Source: Jannaschia rubra (GTDB lineage: Bacteria > Pseudomonadota > Alphaproteobacteria > Rhodobacterales > Rhodobacteraceae). Taken from it: a stretch of 64,000 nucleotides of DNA. Under the pieces are notes generated by a model. The model was given only the letters and a program-made list of their open reading frames with translations, had not been told where the DNA came from and did not search any database. Below are positions 37,342-47,254 of this stretch, piece after piece. The first letter of the stretch is position 1; every line of letters begins with the position of its first letter. The stretch covers positions 10,001 through 74,000 of the forward strand of contig NZ_CXPG01000014.1 in the NCBI RefSeq assembly GCF_001403735.1. The letters are read 5' to 3'. A program made the translations under genes and the position numbers.

Positions 37342-39381
37342 ATGACCGCCACCGATCCCCGCACGCTCCTTGCCTCCGTCTTCGGCTTCGACGCCTTCCG
37401 TCCGGGGCAGGAGGAGATCGTGGAGGCCGTCTGCGCCGGCCGCGACGTGCTGGCGATCATGCCCACAGGGGGCGGCAAGTCGCTCTGCTTCCAACTGCCC
37501 GCGCTGGTGCGCGACGGGCTGACGGTGGTGATCTCGCCGCTCATCGCGCTGATGCGCGACCAGGTCCGCGCCCTGCAGGAGGCAGGCGTCTCCGCAGGCG
37601 CGCTGACGTCGGGCAACACCGAGGAGGAGACGGCACAGGTCCGGCAGGCCATCACCGAGGGGCGGCTGAAGCTCCTCTACATCGCGCCCGAACGGCTGGC
37701 CTCCACAGCGACGGAACGGATGCTGCGCCGCGCCGACACCCGCCTCATCGCCGTGGACGAGGCGCATTGCGTCAGCCAGTGGGGCCACGACTTCCGCCCC
37801 GACTACCTGCGGATCGGCGAGTTGCGGCGCACGCTCGGCGTGCCGCTCGCCGCCTTCACCGCCACCGCCGACGCCGAGACACGGGCCGAGATCGCCACCC
37901 GCCTGTTCGACGCCCCGCCGCAGGTCTTCCTGCACGGCTTCGACCGTCCAAACATCGCCCTGTCGTTCCAGCCCAAGGACGGACCCCGCCGTCAGGTCCT
38001 GTCCTTCGCCGCCGCGCGCAAGGGCCAGTCGGGCATCGTCTACTGCGGCACCCGCGCCAAGACAGAAAGCCTGGCGCGTGCGCTCCGCGAGGATGGGCAC
38101 TCCGCCTGCCATTACCACGGCGGAATGGACGCGGGCGACCGCCGCGAGGTGGAGCGGCGCTTCCAGCAGGAGGACGGGCTGATCGTCGTGGCCACCGTCG
38201 CCTTCGGAATGGGCATCGACAAGCCCGACATCCGCTGGGTGGCCCATGCCGACCTGCCCAAGTCGATCGAGGCCTATTACCAGGAGATCGGCCGCGCCGG
38301 CCGCGACGGGGCGCCCGCCGACACGCTGACGCTGTTCGGCGCCGATGACATCCGCTACCGCCGCCAGCAGATCGACGAGGGGCTGGCCCCGGCGGGCATG
38401 AAAGGCGCCGACCACGGCCGCCTGAACGCCCTTCTGGGGCTGGCCGAGGCGCAGAAATGCCGCCGCCAGACCCTGCTCGCCTATTTCGGCGAAAACACGG
38501 CCCCCTGCGGCAACTGCGACCTCTGCGAAAGCCCGCCCGACCTCTTCGACGCCACGACCGAGGTGCGGATGGCCCTCTCGGCCATCCTGAGGACGGAGGA
38601 ACGCTTCGGCACCGGCCACCTGATCGACGTTCTGACGGGCACCGACACCGACAAGACGCGCCGCTTCGGTCATGATGCGCTGCCCACCTGGGGCGTCGGC
38701 CGCGGCACCGCCCGCCCCCGGTGGCAGGCGATCTTCCGGCAGATGATGGGGCTCGACCTCGTGCGGCCCGACGCCGAGCGCCACGGCGCGTTGCGGATGA
38801 CCGACCCCGCCCGCCCGATCCTGCGGGGCGAGGCCAGCGTGACGCTCCGCCGCGACAGCGTGGCGCGAACCGAGCGGCGCCCCGCCGTCAAGCAACTCGT
38901 ATCGGAGGAGGACGCGCCGCTGCTGTCCGCGCTCAAGGCGAAACGCCGCGCCCTGGCCGAAGCGCAGGGCGTCCCCGCCTATGTCGTCTTCAACGACCGC
39001 ACCCTGATCGAGATGGCCGAGACGAAGCCCGCCACCCTCGACGCCATGGCGCGCATCACCGGCGTGGGTGCCACCAAGCTCGACCGCTACGGCGCAACCT
39101 TCCTCGCCGTCATCACGGGTGAGGCACCCGATCCCGTCCACCCCGCACGCCGCAAGCTCGCGGGGCGGGAGCAGGGGGCGATCTACGACCGGCTGCTCTC
39201 GGCGCAGAACGACCTCGCGCGGGGGGAGACCGGACAGGACAAGCCCATGACCTGCACCTCGGCGCAACTGGCCCGCGTCGCCCGCGCGCGCGCCGACGCG
39301 GACGAGGTGGCGCGCATCCTGGGCCCCCGCCACGCCGAACGCTTCGCAGATGCCTTCCTCGACATCCTGCAAGGCGGCTGA
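37342..39381 (+). CDS. recQ: RecQ, ATP-dependent DNA helicase
   Basis: RecQ unwinds DNA 3'-5' at stalled forks and in recombination. The 679-residue protein has Walker A IMPTGGGKSLCFQLPAL (about residues 38-54), motif II AVDEAHCVSQWGHDFRPDY, motif VI QEIGRAGRDG, a zinc-binding set CRRQ...APCGNCDLCE, a winged-helix region, and an HRDC domain at about 550-630 (YVVFNDRTLIEMAE). All parts of the canonical RecQ architecture are present. An ATG at 37324 in the same frame is an alternative start adding six residues; neither has a clear ribosome-binding site. Confidence 0.95.
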   Translation: MTATDPRTLLASVFGFDAFRPGQEEIVEAVCAGRDVLAIMPTGGGKSLCFQLPALVRDGLTVVISPLIALMRDQVRALQEAGVSAGALTSGNTEEETAQVRQAITEGRLKLLYIAPERLASTATERMLRRADTRLIAVDEAHCVSQWGHDFRPDYLRIGELRRTLGVPLAAFTATADAETRAEIATRLFDAPPQVFLHGFDRPNIALSFQPKDGPRRQVLSFAAARKGQSGIVYCGTRAKTESLARALREDGHSACHYHGGMDAGDRREVERRFQQEDGLIVVATVAFGMGIDKPDIRWVAHADLPKSIEAYYQEIGRAGRDGAPADTLTLFGADDIRYRRQQIDEGLAPAGMKGADHGRLNALLGLAEAQKCRRQTLLAYFGENTAPCGNCDLCESPPDLFDATTEVRMALSAILRTEERFGTGHLIDVLTGTDTDKTRRFGHDALPTWGVGRGTARPRWQAIFRQMMGLDLVRPDAERHGALRMTDPARPILRGEASVTLRRDSVARTERRPAVKQLVSEEDAPLLSALKAKRRALAEAQGVPAYVVFNDRTLIEMAETKPATLDAMARITGVGATKLDRYGATFLAVITGEAPDPVHPARRKLAGREQGAIYDRLLSAQNDLARGETGQDKPMTCTSAQLARVARARADADEVARILGPRHAERFADAFLDILQGG

Positions 39382-39385
39382 AGGC

Positions 39386-39703
39386 TCAGCGCAGCGCGTC
39401 CACCGCTTCGGCGATGGGCAGGTCCAGCGCCTCCATCCCCGCTTCCAGGTGGTCGGCGAAATGCGGCGTGCCCAGCAGGTAGTCGGCGGTGGGCGTGTTC
39501 GCCTCGGCCCGCGCGGTGGCGACCGCCTCGTCGAAATCCTCGGGCTGGAAGCTGTCGCGCCCGATCCACATGATGGCGATCAGCTCGTGATGCTCCTCCT
39601 CGTTCAGCGTCTCCAGGAACCCGCGCAGCTCCCCCTCGGCCCGGTCCATCTCCCAGCCGTAAAGGATGATCTGCGCGACCTTGGAGGTCGGTATCTCGGG
39701 CAT
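39386..39703 (-). CDS. DUF3775 family protein
   Basis: A 105-residue acidic cytoplasmic protein. Recognisable DUF3775 sequence includes EEEHHELIAIMWIGRDSFQPEDFDEA (quoted in parts) and GTPHFADHLEAGMEAL. The family is alphaproteobacterial, with no known function; the domain is all-helical by appearance. The start at 39703 is preceded by GAGGAGGAG. It is convergent with recQ (four bases between stops) and divergent from yaaA. Confidence 0.85.
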   Translation of the reverse strand: MPEIPTSKVAQIILYGWEMDRAEGELRGFLETLNEEEHHELIAIMWIGRDSFQPEDFDEAVATARAEANTPTADYLLGTPHFADHLEAGMEALDLPIAEAVDALR

Positions 39704-39842
39704 CGTCTCTCCTCCTCGGGGCTGCCGTCGCATCATGCTGCCCGCAGCGGCCCGCGTCGGCCATGATCTGCATCAACTGCCGGTTGCGACCCCCGCCCCT
39801 CCCGCTAGACTGCGCCGCTCCGCACCGATCAGGACCTGCCCC

Positions 39843-40613
39843 ATGCTCACCGTCATCTCGCCCGCGAAAAAGCTCGACCTCGGCCCGGCGGACCATGCCG
39901 CGACCGAGCCGCGCCTGACCGGAGACACCGACGCCCTGCTCGGGGTCATGCGGCGGCAGGGGGTGGAAGACCTGATGGGCCTCATGTCGATCTCCGAAAA
40001 CCTCGCCCGGCTCAACCGTGACCGCTTCCGCGACTGGGATACGGCGCCGGCGAAACCCGCCGTCTTCGCCTTCGCGGGCGACACCTACACCGGCCTCGAC
40101 GCCGCCACGATGTCCGACGACGCGCTGCGCCAGGCGCAAGGGCGGTTGCGCATCCTCTCGGGGCTCTACGGCCTTCTCCGCCCGCTCGACGGCATCCGGC
40201 CATATCGGCTGGAGATGGGCACGCGGCTCGCCACCGGGCGGGGCCGCAGCCTCTACGACTTCTGGGGTGACCGTATCGCGCACCTCCTGAACGACGACGC
40301 GCGGCAGGCGGGAACGGACCTGCTCCTGAACTGCGCCAGCCGGGAATATTTCGGCGCGGTGCGCCCCGACGCGCTGGCGCTGCGGGTCGTCACCCCCACC
40401 TTCCTCGAAGACAAGCCCGGCGGCCCCCGGGTCGTCGGCTTCTTTGCCAAGCAGGCCCGCGGCGCCATGGCGCGCTTCGTCGTGGACAACCGCATCGACG
40501 ATCCCGCGGGTCTCCGCGCCTTCGATGCCGGCGGCTACGCGTGGCAGGCGGATCGCTCGGCCCCCGACGCGCCGGTCTTCCTGCGCGCCGACCGCGCCCG
40601 CGCCGCGGCTTAA
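39843..40613 (+). CDS. yaaA: YaaA, peroxide stress protein
   Basis: YaaA lowers free intracellular iron and limits DNA and protein damage under peroxide stress; in E. coli it is under OxyR. The 256-residue protein starts MLTVISPAKKLDL, the diagnostic N-terminus, with MSISENLARLNRDRF, AFAGDTYTGLDA, GLYGLLRPLDGIRPYRLEMG and SREYFGAV following. Length matches the family (about 258). Recent structural work on the family shows a DNA-binding cavity, but the catalytic role, if any, is not settled. No OxyR site was identified upstream. Confidence 0.95.
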   Translation: MLTVISPAKKLDLGPADHAATEPRLTGDTDALLGVMRRQGVEDLMGLMSISENLARLNRDRFRDWDTAPAKPAVFAFAGDTYTGLDAATMSDDALRQAQGRLRILSGLYGLLRPLDGIRPYRLEMGTRLATGRGRSLYDFWGDRIAHLLNDDARQAGTDLLLNCASREYFGAVRPDALALRVVTPTFLEDKPGGPRVVGFFAKQARGAMARFVVDNRIDDPAGLRAFDAGGYAWQADRSAPDAPVFLRADRARAAA

Positions 40614-40895
40614 CGCTTTCTTCATCGCTCGGGCCGAGAACCGCACCGTCGCAACAGCGAAGACGACGGGTCGTTTCTGCCCGCCGGCATCATCGGGGAT
40701 CGCTCCCCGATCCTTCCGGGTGAACCCAGAGGGCAGGAAACGGGGTCTGACACGCCCCGGCATGACCCGCCCGCCCTGAAATGGCGCGGCGCCGGTTTTC
40801 CACCAATGCGGCTTCGGGGCTCCCAATCCCGTGGCCGCACCCCGAGACCGCCGCACCTCGACCGGACCCAAGGCCCGGACGCGGGCGAAGCCGTG
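40614..40895. other. intergenic region with no gene
   Basis: This is the longest gene-free stretch, between the convergent yaaA and dapE. A perfect 8-bp hairpin (40692-40699 with 40704-40711, loop TCGC) could end transcription from either side, but there is no T run next to it. No other feature is supported. Confidence 0.5.
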
Positions 40896-42035
40896 TCAGC
40901 CGAAATAACCCCGCAGGATGCGTCCGTAGATCGCTTTCAGCTGTCCGATCTGCTCCACCCGCACGCGCTCGTCCACGGCGTGCATCCGGTGGCCCACCAG
41001 TCCGAACTCCACCACCGGGCAATGGTCCCGCACGAAGCGGGCGTCCGAGGTGCCGCCGCTGGTCGAAAGCTCCGGGCTGCGATTCGTCTCGACCTGAACG
41101 GCCTCGGCCACAAGGTCCGACAGGGTGCCGGGCGGGGTCAGGAACGCCTCGCCCGACACGCGCACCTCGACGGAAACCGATACGCCGGTCCGGGCCTGGG
41201 TGCGGGCCGCCTCCGCCTCCAGCCAAGCCGTCAGGGACGCGCCGGAATGGCTGTCGTTGAAGCGGATGTTGACCGTGGCCCGCGCCTCGGCCGGAATGAC
41301 GTTCGTCGCCGGATTGCCCGTGTCCATCGTCACCACGGCCAAGGTCGAGGGGTCGAAATGCCCGGTCCCCCGGTCCAGGTCATGCTCCGACAGGTCGGCC
41401 ATCATCCGCGCCATCGCCGGCAGGGGGTTCAGAGCCCGATCGGGATAGGCCGCGTGCCCCTGCCGCCCGCGAAAGGTGAACCGCGCGTTCAGCGACCCGC
41501 GCCGCCCGATCTTTATCATCTGGCCCATGTGGTCGGGGCAGGTCGGCTCGCCCACCAGGCAGACGTCCATCGTCTCGCCCTCCGCCTCCATCCAGTCGAG
41601 CAGGGCCACGGTCCCGTCGGTCGCCTCCCCCTCCTCGTCGCCGGTGATGGCCAGGATGACGGCACCGTCGGGGGGCGTGCCTTCCACGAAATCGATGGCG
41701 GCGGCGACGAAGGCGGCGACCCCCGATTTCATGTCGGTGGCCCCCCGGCCGTAGAGCCAGCCATCCTCAATCACCGCGCCGAAGGGGTCGTGCGTCCAGG
41801 CGGCAAGGTCGCCCACCGGGACCACATCGGTGTGGCCGTTGAAGCCGAAGCTGCGGGCGTGACCCTTCGCGCCCCAACGCGCGAACAGGTTGGCGACGCC
41901 CCCCCGGTCCACGCGGGTGCAGGCGAAGCCCGCGGCGCCGAGCACCTCCTCCAGCAGGACGAGCGCGCCGCCCTCCTCCGGCGTGACGGAAGGGCAGCGG
42001 ACCAGCCGCGCGGTCAGGTCCACCGGGTCGATCAC
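40896..42035 (-). CDS. dapE: DapE, succinyl-diaminopimelate desuccinylase
   Basis: DapE removes the succinyl group from N-succinyl-LL-diaminopimelate in the succinylase branch of lysine and meso-DAP synthesis. The 379-residue protein is a di-zinc M20 peptidase-family enzyme: [13 protein letters not shown] holds the first metal ligand, [12 protein letters not shown] the bridging Asp, [11 protein letters not shown] the catalytic Glu, and [15 protein letters not shown] the C-terminal ligand. It starts with GTG at 42035, overlapping the stop of the upstream hypothetical gene as GTGA. dapD lies about 1 kb upstream in the same orientation. Confidence 0.96.
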   Translation of the reverse strand: MIDPVDLTARLVRCPSVTPEEGGALVLLEEVLGAAGFACTRVDRGGVANLFARWGAKGHARSFGFNGHTDVVPVGDLAAWTHDPFGAVIEDGWLYGRGATDMKSGVAAFVAAAIDFVEGTPPDGAVILAITGDEEGEATDGTVALLDWMEAEGETMDVCLVGEPTCPDHMGQMIKIGRRGSLNARFTFRGRQGHAAYPDRALNPLPAMARMMADLSEHDLDRGTGHFDPSTLAVVTMDTGNPATNVIPAEARATVNIRFNDSHSGASLTAWLEAEAARTQARTGVSVSVEVRVSGEAFLTPPGTLSDLVAEAVQVETNRSPELSTSGGTSDARFVRDHCPVVEFGLVGHRMHAVDERVRVEQIGQLKAIYGRILRGYFG

Positions 42036-42397
42036 GCGTCGTCCTCCGGCGCGTCGCCCACCTCGTCGCCCTCGCGGAACACCGTGGTCTGCGCCACCAC
42101 GACCGAGTTCTCGCGCAGCGCGCGCGCCATCAGCTTACGCTCATCCACCTCGATGTCGTGGCCTTCCGCCTCCCGCTCCTCCAACGAGCCGTAGCCAGTG
42201 ACTTCCAGCACGTTCAGGTCGGCCGTCTTGAGGACGGCGACCGTCTCGCGCACGGCCTCGTCCTCGTCCACGCCGGAGGCATAGCACATCAGCGCGGCGC
42301 CGGTCGCATCCGGGGGCAGGCCGTCGCCGGACTTGCGCCCGACCTCCACCAGCAGGGTGTAGACGTGGTGCGGGCGCTTGGGTTTTCTGTCGGTCAT
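42032..42397 (-). CDS. conserved hypothetical protein coupled to dapE
   Basis: I do not recognise a named family. The 121-residue product is acidic and cytoplasmic with no signal or membrane segment. It begins with a basic [20 protein letters not shown], has a central [20 protein letters not shown], and ends in an acidic tail ([13 protein letters not shown]). Alternating strands and helices in the first 70 residues suggest a small alpha/beta fold. The stop codon overlaps the dapE GTG start, so its expression is probably tied to dapE. A role in lysine/DAP synthesis is only suggested by position. Confidence 0.7.
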   Translation of the reverse strand: MTDRKPKRPHHVYTLLVEVGRKSGDGLPPDATGAALMCYASGVDEDEAVRETVAVLKTADLNVLEVTGYGSLEEREAEGHDIEVDERKLMARALRENSVVVAQTTVFREGDEVGDAPEDDA

Positions 42398-42447
42398 GGG
42401 GCGGGTGTCCGCCGCGCGCGAGCCGGTGTCAACGCCCCGAAACGCCA

Positions 42448-42477
42448 GACGCCGCGCCCGGGGCGGGGCGCGGCGTC
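42448..42477 (-). terminator. GC-rich hairpin downstream of glsB-like gene
   Basis: A perfect 12-bp stem (42448-42459 with 42466-42477) closes a 6-base loop, 20 bases after the stop of the GlsB-family gene. There is no clear U run beyond it, so it may be a terminator of limited efficiency or an mRNA-stabilising hairpin. Confidence 0.55.
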
Positions 42478-42496
42478 GGATCGTCCGGTGACGGAC

Positions 42497-42742
42497 CTAG
42501 CTGCGGATGGCGCGCACGCCGAAGATCAGGATGCAGGCGCCGATGATCCCGACGATCAGCTGCGGGATCCAGGCATCGGCGGCATAGATGCCCATGAGCC
42601 CCAGGATGAAGTTGAGGACCACGGCCCCGACGATCCCGAGGATGATGTTGAGAAACAGGCCGGTGTCGGCCTTCATGATCATGCTGGCGATCCAGCCGGC
42701 CAGTCCGCCGACGATGATCGATGCGAGAAATCCGAGACCCAT
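42497..42742 (-). CDS. GlsB/YeaQ/YmgE family stress membrane protein
   Basis: An 81-residue, very hydrophobic protein with three membrane segments separated by short loops: residues 3-22 (GFLASIIVGGLAGWIASMIM), 28-50 and 58-78. The Gly-rich first helix and MKADTGLFLNIILGIVGAVV identify the family formerly called transglycosylase-associated protein. Members are general stress proteins of the inner membrane with unknown mechanism. GGGAGG precedes the start at 42742. An EcfG promoter match lies about 40 bases upstream, which fits general stress control. Confidence 0.92.
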   Translation of the reverse strand: MGLGFLASIIVGGLAGWIASMIMKADTGLFLNIILGIVGAVVLNFILGLMGIYAADAWIPQLIVGIIGACILIFGVRAIRS

Positions 42743-42779
42743 TGAAGGTCCTCCCTTGTTGAGTGGTTGCGCACCCGAA

Positions 42780-42805
42780 AACGCACCCTCCCCCCGGGCA
42801 GTTCC
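42780..42805 (-). promoter_or_regulatory. EcfG general stress promoter of the GlsB-family gene
   Basis: Read on the minus strand, GGAAC (42805-42801) is followed after 17 bases by CGTT (42783-42780), a complete match to the alphaproteobacterial EcfG consensus GGAAC-N16/17-CGTT. It lies 38 bases before the start codon of a stress membrane protein, a typical target. Confidence 0.7.
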
Positions 42806-42851
42806 ACGTCCGCGTTTGACAGCGCCTTCCCGCCGACCCATCTCAAGCGCC

Positions 42852-43103
42852 ATGACCGATCCGCCCTCCCTTCGCCGGGCGCGCGACCGCAGGCGCGTGA
42901 TGGCCGATTACGACGCGCTGCCGCCCGCGCTGCGCGAATGGCTCGCGGGGGCGCGGCTGCAATGGTCCCCCGCCTCGGCCCGGCGGGCGTGGCGGCGGGC
43001 CATGTGGCAATCGCTCGGCCGCAAGCGTGCCGCCATGGCCCGCATGGACGCGCTGGAGGATGCGGCGCTGGCGCGCGAGGGGCTGCACCCGCCCCCCGAG
43101 TGA
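42852..43103 (+). CDS. small basic protein, DUF6525-like
   Basis: The 83-residue protein is rich in Arg, Ala and Trp, with MADYDALPPALREWLAGARL and SPASARRAWRRAMW. Small proteins of this pattern occur in Rhodobacteraceae and I believe correspond to DUF6525; that name is from memory. No catalytic or DNA-binding motif can be assigned, although the positive charge would allow nucleic-acid binding. It begins at ATG 42852 after an upstream region shared with the divergent GlsB-family gene, and converges on dapD with four bases between stops. Confidence 0.65.
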   Translation: MTDPPSLRRARDRRRVMADYDALPPALREWLAGARLQWSPASARRAWRRAMWQSLGRKRAAMARMDALEDAALAREGLHPPPE

Positions 43104-43107
43104 CCAG

Positions 43108-43935
<828 letters not shown>

Positions 43936-44044
43936 GGGACAGGTCCTTCGGGCCAGGGCTTTCGCGGTGATTGACCCGGGCGCTTCTATCGGTCACGCCG
44001 CAGTCAGGCAATCGCAGGCCGGACAATCGCGAAAGGCACCGCGC

Positions 44045-44500
44045 ATGAACTCCCTCTCTCCCGCCCTCCTCGTCCCCGTCGCGGTGGTCTTCGTCGCAGG
44101 GCTGGGCTTCGGGCTTCAGGCCCCGCTCAACGCCACGCTGGGCCGCCTGATCGGCAGCGGGCTCGGGGCGGCGACGGTGTCCTTCGGCGTGGGCTTCGCG
44201 GCGCTTCTGGTGCTGACCCTCGTCATCGGCGACCCAGCGTCGATCCTGCGGGCGGGCGGTGTCTCGCCGCTCTACTGGATCGGCGGGTTCCTCGGCGCGG
44301 TGGTGGTCTGGGCGATGCTCTGGTCGGTGCCGGTGACGGGGGTGCTGACGGCGATCTCGGCGCTGCTTCTGGGGCAGCTTACGGCGGCGCTTCTGCTCGA
44401 CGCGGTGGGGGCCTTCGGCGCGCCGGTCCACGCCATCACGCCGCAGCGGGTGCTGGCGATGGTCATGGTGGCGGGCGGCCTGATCCTCAGCCGCTTCTAG
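44045..44500 (+). CDS. DMT family transporter of the DUF606 (YdcZ) type
   Basis: A 151-residue membrane protein with five hydrophobic segments, half the size of typical ten-helix DMT transporters, so it likely works as a dimer. The N-terminal [20 protein letters not shown] and [19 protein letters not shown] are characteristic of the DUF606 family. The substrate is unknown. Its TAG stop shares the palindrome CTAG with the stop codon of the convergent ABC ATPase gene. Confidence 0.85.
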   Translation: MNSLSPALLVPVAVVFVAGLGFGLQAPLNATLGRLIGSGLGAATVSFGVGFAALLVLTLVIGDPASILRAGGVSPLYWIGGFLGAVVVWAMLWSVPVTGVLTAISALLLGQLTAALLLDAVGAFGAPVHAITPQRVLAMVMVAGGLILSRF

Positions 44501-46107
44501 GCCCCCGCCTCGCCGAACCGCGTCACGTCCAATGCCGCGGACATCAGCGTGCGGGTGTAGTCGCGTTCGGGTCGGTCGAAGATTTCCTCCACCGGGCCTT
44601 CCTCGACGATCCGTCCGTCCTTCATCACCAGGATGTAGTCCGACACGGCGCGCACCACGGCCAGGTCGTGGCTGATGAAGACATAGCTCAGCCCGTGTTC
44701 GGCCTGAAGGTCGCGCAGCAGTTCGATGATCTGCTTCTGCACCGACCGGTCGAGCGCGCTCGTCGGCTCGTCCAGCACGATCACGCGGGGCCGCAGGATC
44801 ATGGTGCGGGCTATGGCGATGCGCTGGCGCTGCCCGCCCGAGAACTCGTGCGGATAGCGGTTGCGGACGGAGGGGTCGAGCCCGACCTCGGTCAGCGCCT
44901 CGCCCGCGCGGCGGTCGCGCTCGGCCGAGGACAGGTCGGGGGTATGGATCAGCAGCCCCTCGGTGATGATCCGCCCGATGGTCATGCGCGGCGAGAGCGA
45001 GCCGAACGGGTCCTGGAACACCAGCTGCAACTCGCGCCTGAGCGGCCGCATGACCGACGGCGCGGGGTCGAGCGGCTGGCCCAGATAGACCACCCGCCCC
45101 TCGGTCGGCACGAGGCGCAGGAGCGCGCGGCCCAGCGTCGATTTCCCCGACCCGGATTCGCCCACCACGCCGATGGTCTGCCCCTGCCGCAGGCGGACGC
45201 TGACGCCGTCGACGGCGTGGAAAAGCTCGGGCTTGCTGAACAACCCCTGCTTGTCGGTCCGGAACGACACCCGCAGGTCGTCGCCGCGCAGCAGTTCGGG
45301 CGCGTCCTCGGGCGGTGCGGGTTTCTCGCCCTCCGGCTCGGCGGCGAGCAGCATCCGGGTGTAGGGATGCGCGGGCGCGGCGAACAGCGCGGCCGTCTCG
45401 TTCGTCTCGACCACCTCGCCCGATTTCATGACGTAGATGCGGTCCGCGAAGCGCTGCACGATGCCGAGATCGTGGGTGATGAAGACGATGGCCATGCCGA
45501 GCTTCGCCTGAAGCCCCGCCAGCAATTCCAGGATCTGCGCCTGCACCGTCACGTCGAGCGCGGTCGTCGGCTCGTCCGCGATCAGCACGTCCGGGTCGCA
45601 GGCCAGCGCCATGGCGATCATCACGCGCTGACGCTGGCCGCCGGAGAGTTCGTGTGGATAGCTGTCGATCCGCCGCTCCGGCTCGGGGATGCCCACGAGG
45701 TCGAGCAGTTCGATGATGCGCGGCCGGGCGTCGCGCTTGCTGACGCCGCGGTGGTGGCGCATCGGCTCGGCCAGTTGGGTGCCGATCCGGTAGAGCGGGT
45801 CGAGCGAGGTCATCGGCTCCTGGAAGATCATGGTGATCTTCTCGCCCCGGATGCGGTTCAGCTGCCGGTCGGACTGCCCCAGCAGTTCCTTGCCGCGGTA
45901 TTTCGCCGACCCCCCGGCGCGGCCGTTCGACGCCAGAAGACCCATGATCGCCATGGTCGTCTGGCTCTTGCCCGAGCCGGATTCGCCGACGATGGCGACG
46001 GTTTCGCCGGGCATCACGTCGAGATCGATGCCCCGCACGGCGCGCACCACGCCGTCGTTGGTGTCGAAATCGACCGTCAGGTCGCGGACGGAAAGAACGG
46101 GGTCCAT
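44497..46107 (-). CDS. peptide ABC importer, double ATPase (YejF type)
   Basis: A 536-residue fusion of two ABC ATPase modules equivalent to OppD and OppF. First module: Walker [19 protein letters not shown] (about 38), signature [16 protein letters not shown], Walker [12 protein letters not shown]. Second module: [17 protein letters not shown] (about 317), [28 protein letters not shown]. All catalytic residues are present in both halves. It energises the two upstream-encoded permeases. Translation starts one base after the permease stop. The last base of the gene shares a CTAG with the neighbouring transporter stop. Confidence 0.95.
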   Translation of the reverse strand: MDPVLSVRDLTVDFDTNDGVVRAVRGIDLDVMPGETVAIVGESGSGKSQTTMAIMGLLASNGRAGGSAKYRGKELLGQSDRQLNRIRGEKITMIFQEPMTSLDPLYRIGTQLAEPMRHHRGVSKRDARPRIIELLDLVGIPEPERRIDSYPHELSGGQRQRVMIAMALACDPDVLIADEPTTALDVTVQAQILELLAGLQAKLGMAIVFITHDLGIVQRFADRIYVMKSGEVVETNETAALFAAPAHPYTRMLLAAEPEGEKPAPPEDAPELLRGDDLRVSFRTDKQGLFSKPELFHAVDGVSVRLRQGQTIGVVGESGSGKSTLGRALLRLVPTEGRVVYLGQPLDPAPSVMRPLRRELQLVFQDPFGSLSPRMTIGRIITEGLLIHTPDLSSAERDRRAGEALTEVGLDPSVRNRYPHEFSGGQRQRIAIARTMILRPRVIVLDEPTSALDRSVQKQIIELLRDLQAEHGLSYVFISHDLAVVRAVSDYILVMKDGRIVEEGPVEEIFDRPERDYTRTLMSAALDVTRFGEAGA

Positions 46108-46108
46108 G

Positions 46109-47242
46109 TCAGCGGTCCTTCGGGTCGAGCGAATCGCGCAGGCCGTCGCCCAGGAAATTGAGCGCGAAGAGGATCAGCGTGAGCGTCGCGGCGGGCCAGA
46201 TCAGAAGCCAGAGCGCGCCGCGCATGTTGGCCGCCCCTTCGGAGATGAGCAGCCCCAGCGAGGTCAGCGGGTCCTGCACGCCGAGGCCGAGGAACGACAG
46301 CAGGCTTTCAAGGAGGATCGCCTTGGGCACCAGCAGCGTGACAAAGACGACGACCGGGCCCAGCGTGTTGGGGATGATGTGGCGGAACAGGATGCCCGCC
46401 TTGGTCGCGCCCATCGCTTCGGCCGCCTGAACGAACTCCTGCCGCTTGAGGCTGAGCGTCTGGCCGCGCACGATCCGTGCCATGTCCAGCCATTCGGTCG
46501 CGCCGATGGCGATGAAGATGATGACCAGACTTCGCCCGAAGAACACCACCAGAAGGATGACGAAGAAGATGAATGGCAGTGAATAGAGGATGTCCACCAC
46601 CCGCATCATCACGTTGTCCACCTTGCCCCCGAGGTAGCCGGATACCGCGCCGTAGGTCACGCCCAGCAGCAGCGCCATGACCGAGGCGAGGATGCCGATG
46701 GAGAGCGAGATGCGGACCCCGATCATGATGCGCGCGGCCATGTCGCGCCCGATGGCATCGGTGCCGAGGTAGAAATGCAGCCGCTCCACCCGCGCCGTCA
46801 GCGTGCCGGTCAGGCCGTCGTCCGCAAGGTCGAGCGCGGGCGCGAAGAACAGGTCGGAGCGCTGGAAATAGCGCAGGATCCGGGGGTCGATCGCCTCGTC
46901 GGAGGTGAGACCCACGCTGATCTCGCTGCCCGAAAGCTCCGGTTCGCCGTGGTCGACGCGGGCGCGGGTGAGCAGGCGCTCGAAGGCGGGCAGGACGGCC
47001 TCCTCGCGCGGATAGGCCTCGAGGCTCGCGGGGACGCGGACGAACTGCTGATAGACGCGGTCGTAGGGATGCGGCCAGATCATCGGGCCGAAGGCGCCGA
47101 TCAGCGTCAGCACGGCGAGGACGATCATGCTCGCCACCGCCGCGCGGTTGCGCCGCAGCCTGAGCCAGGCGTCCTGCCAGAGCGACCGCCCCTGGGCTTC
47201 GCCGGCGGGAAGGGCCTCGGTCGGATCGGGTTTAATGGTCAT
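46109..47242 (-). CDS. peptide ABC importer, permease (OppC/YejE type)
   Basis: A 377-residue inner-membrane permease with an OppC-type N-terminal helix ([20 protein letters not shown]), a long periplasmic loop (about residues 60-165) and five further helices. The cytoplasmic EAA motif [21 protein letters not shown] couples to the ATPase. The large loop is typical of YejE rather than classic OppC. Part of the SBP-OppB-OppC-ATPase operon; the start is 12 bases after the OppB stop. Confidence 0.94.
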   Translation of the reverse strand: MTIKPDPTEALPAGEAQGRSLWQDAWLRLRRNRAAVASMIVLAVLTLIGAFGPMIWPHPYDRVYQQFVRVPASLEAYPREEAVLPAFERLLTRARVDHGEPELSGSEISVGLTSDEAIDPRILRYFQRSDLFFAPALDLADDGLTGTLTARVERLHFYLGTDAIGRDMAARIMIGVRISLSIGILASVMALLLGVTYGAVSGYLGGKVDNVMMRVVDILYSLPFIFFVILLVVFFGRSLVIIFIAIGATEWLDMARIVRGQTLSLKRQEFVQAAEAMGATKAGILFRHIIPNTLGPVVVFVTLLVPKAILLESLLSFLGLGVQDPLTSLGLLISEGAANMRGALWLLIWPAATLTLILFALNFLGDGLRDSLDPKDR

Positions 47243-47254
47243 CGCGGGGCCCCT

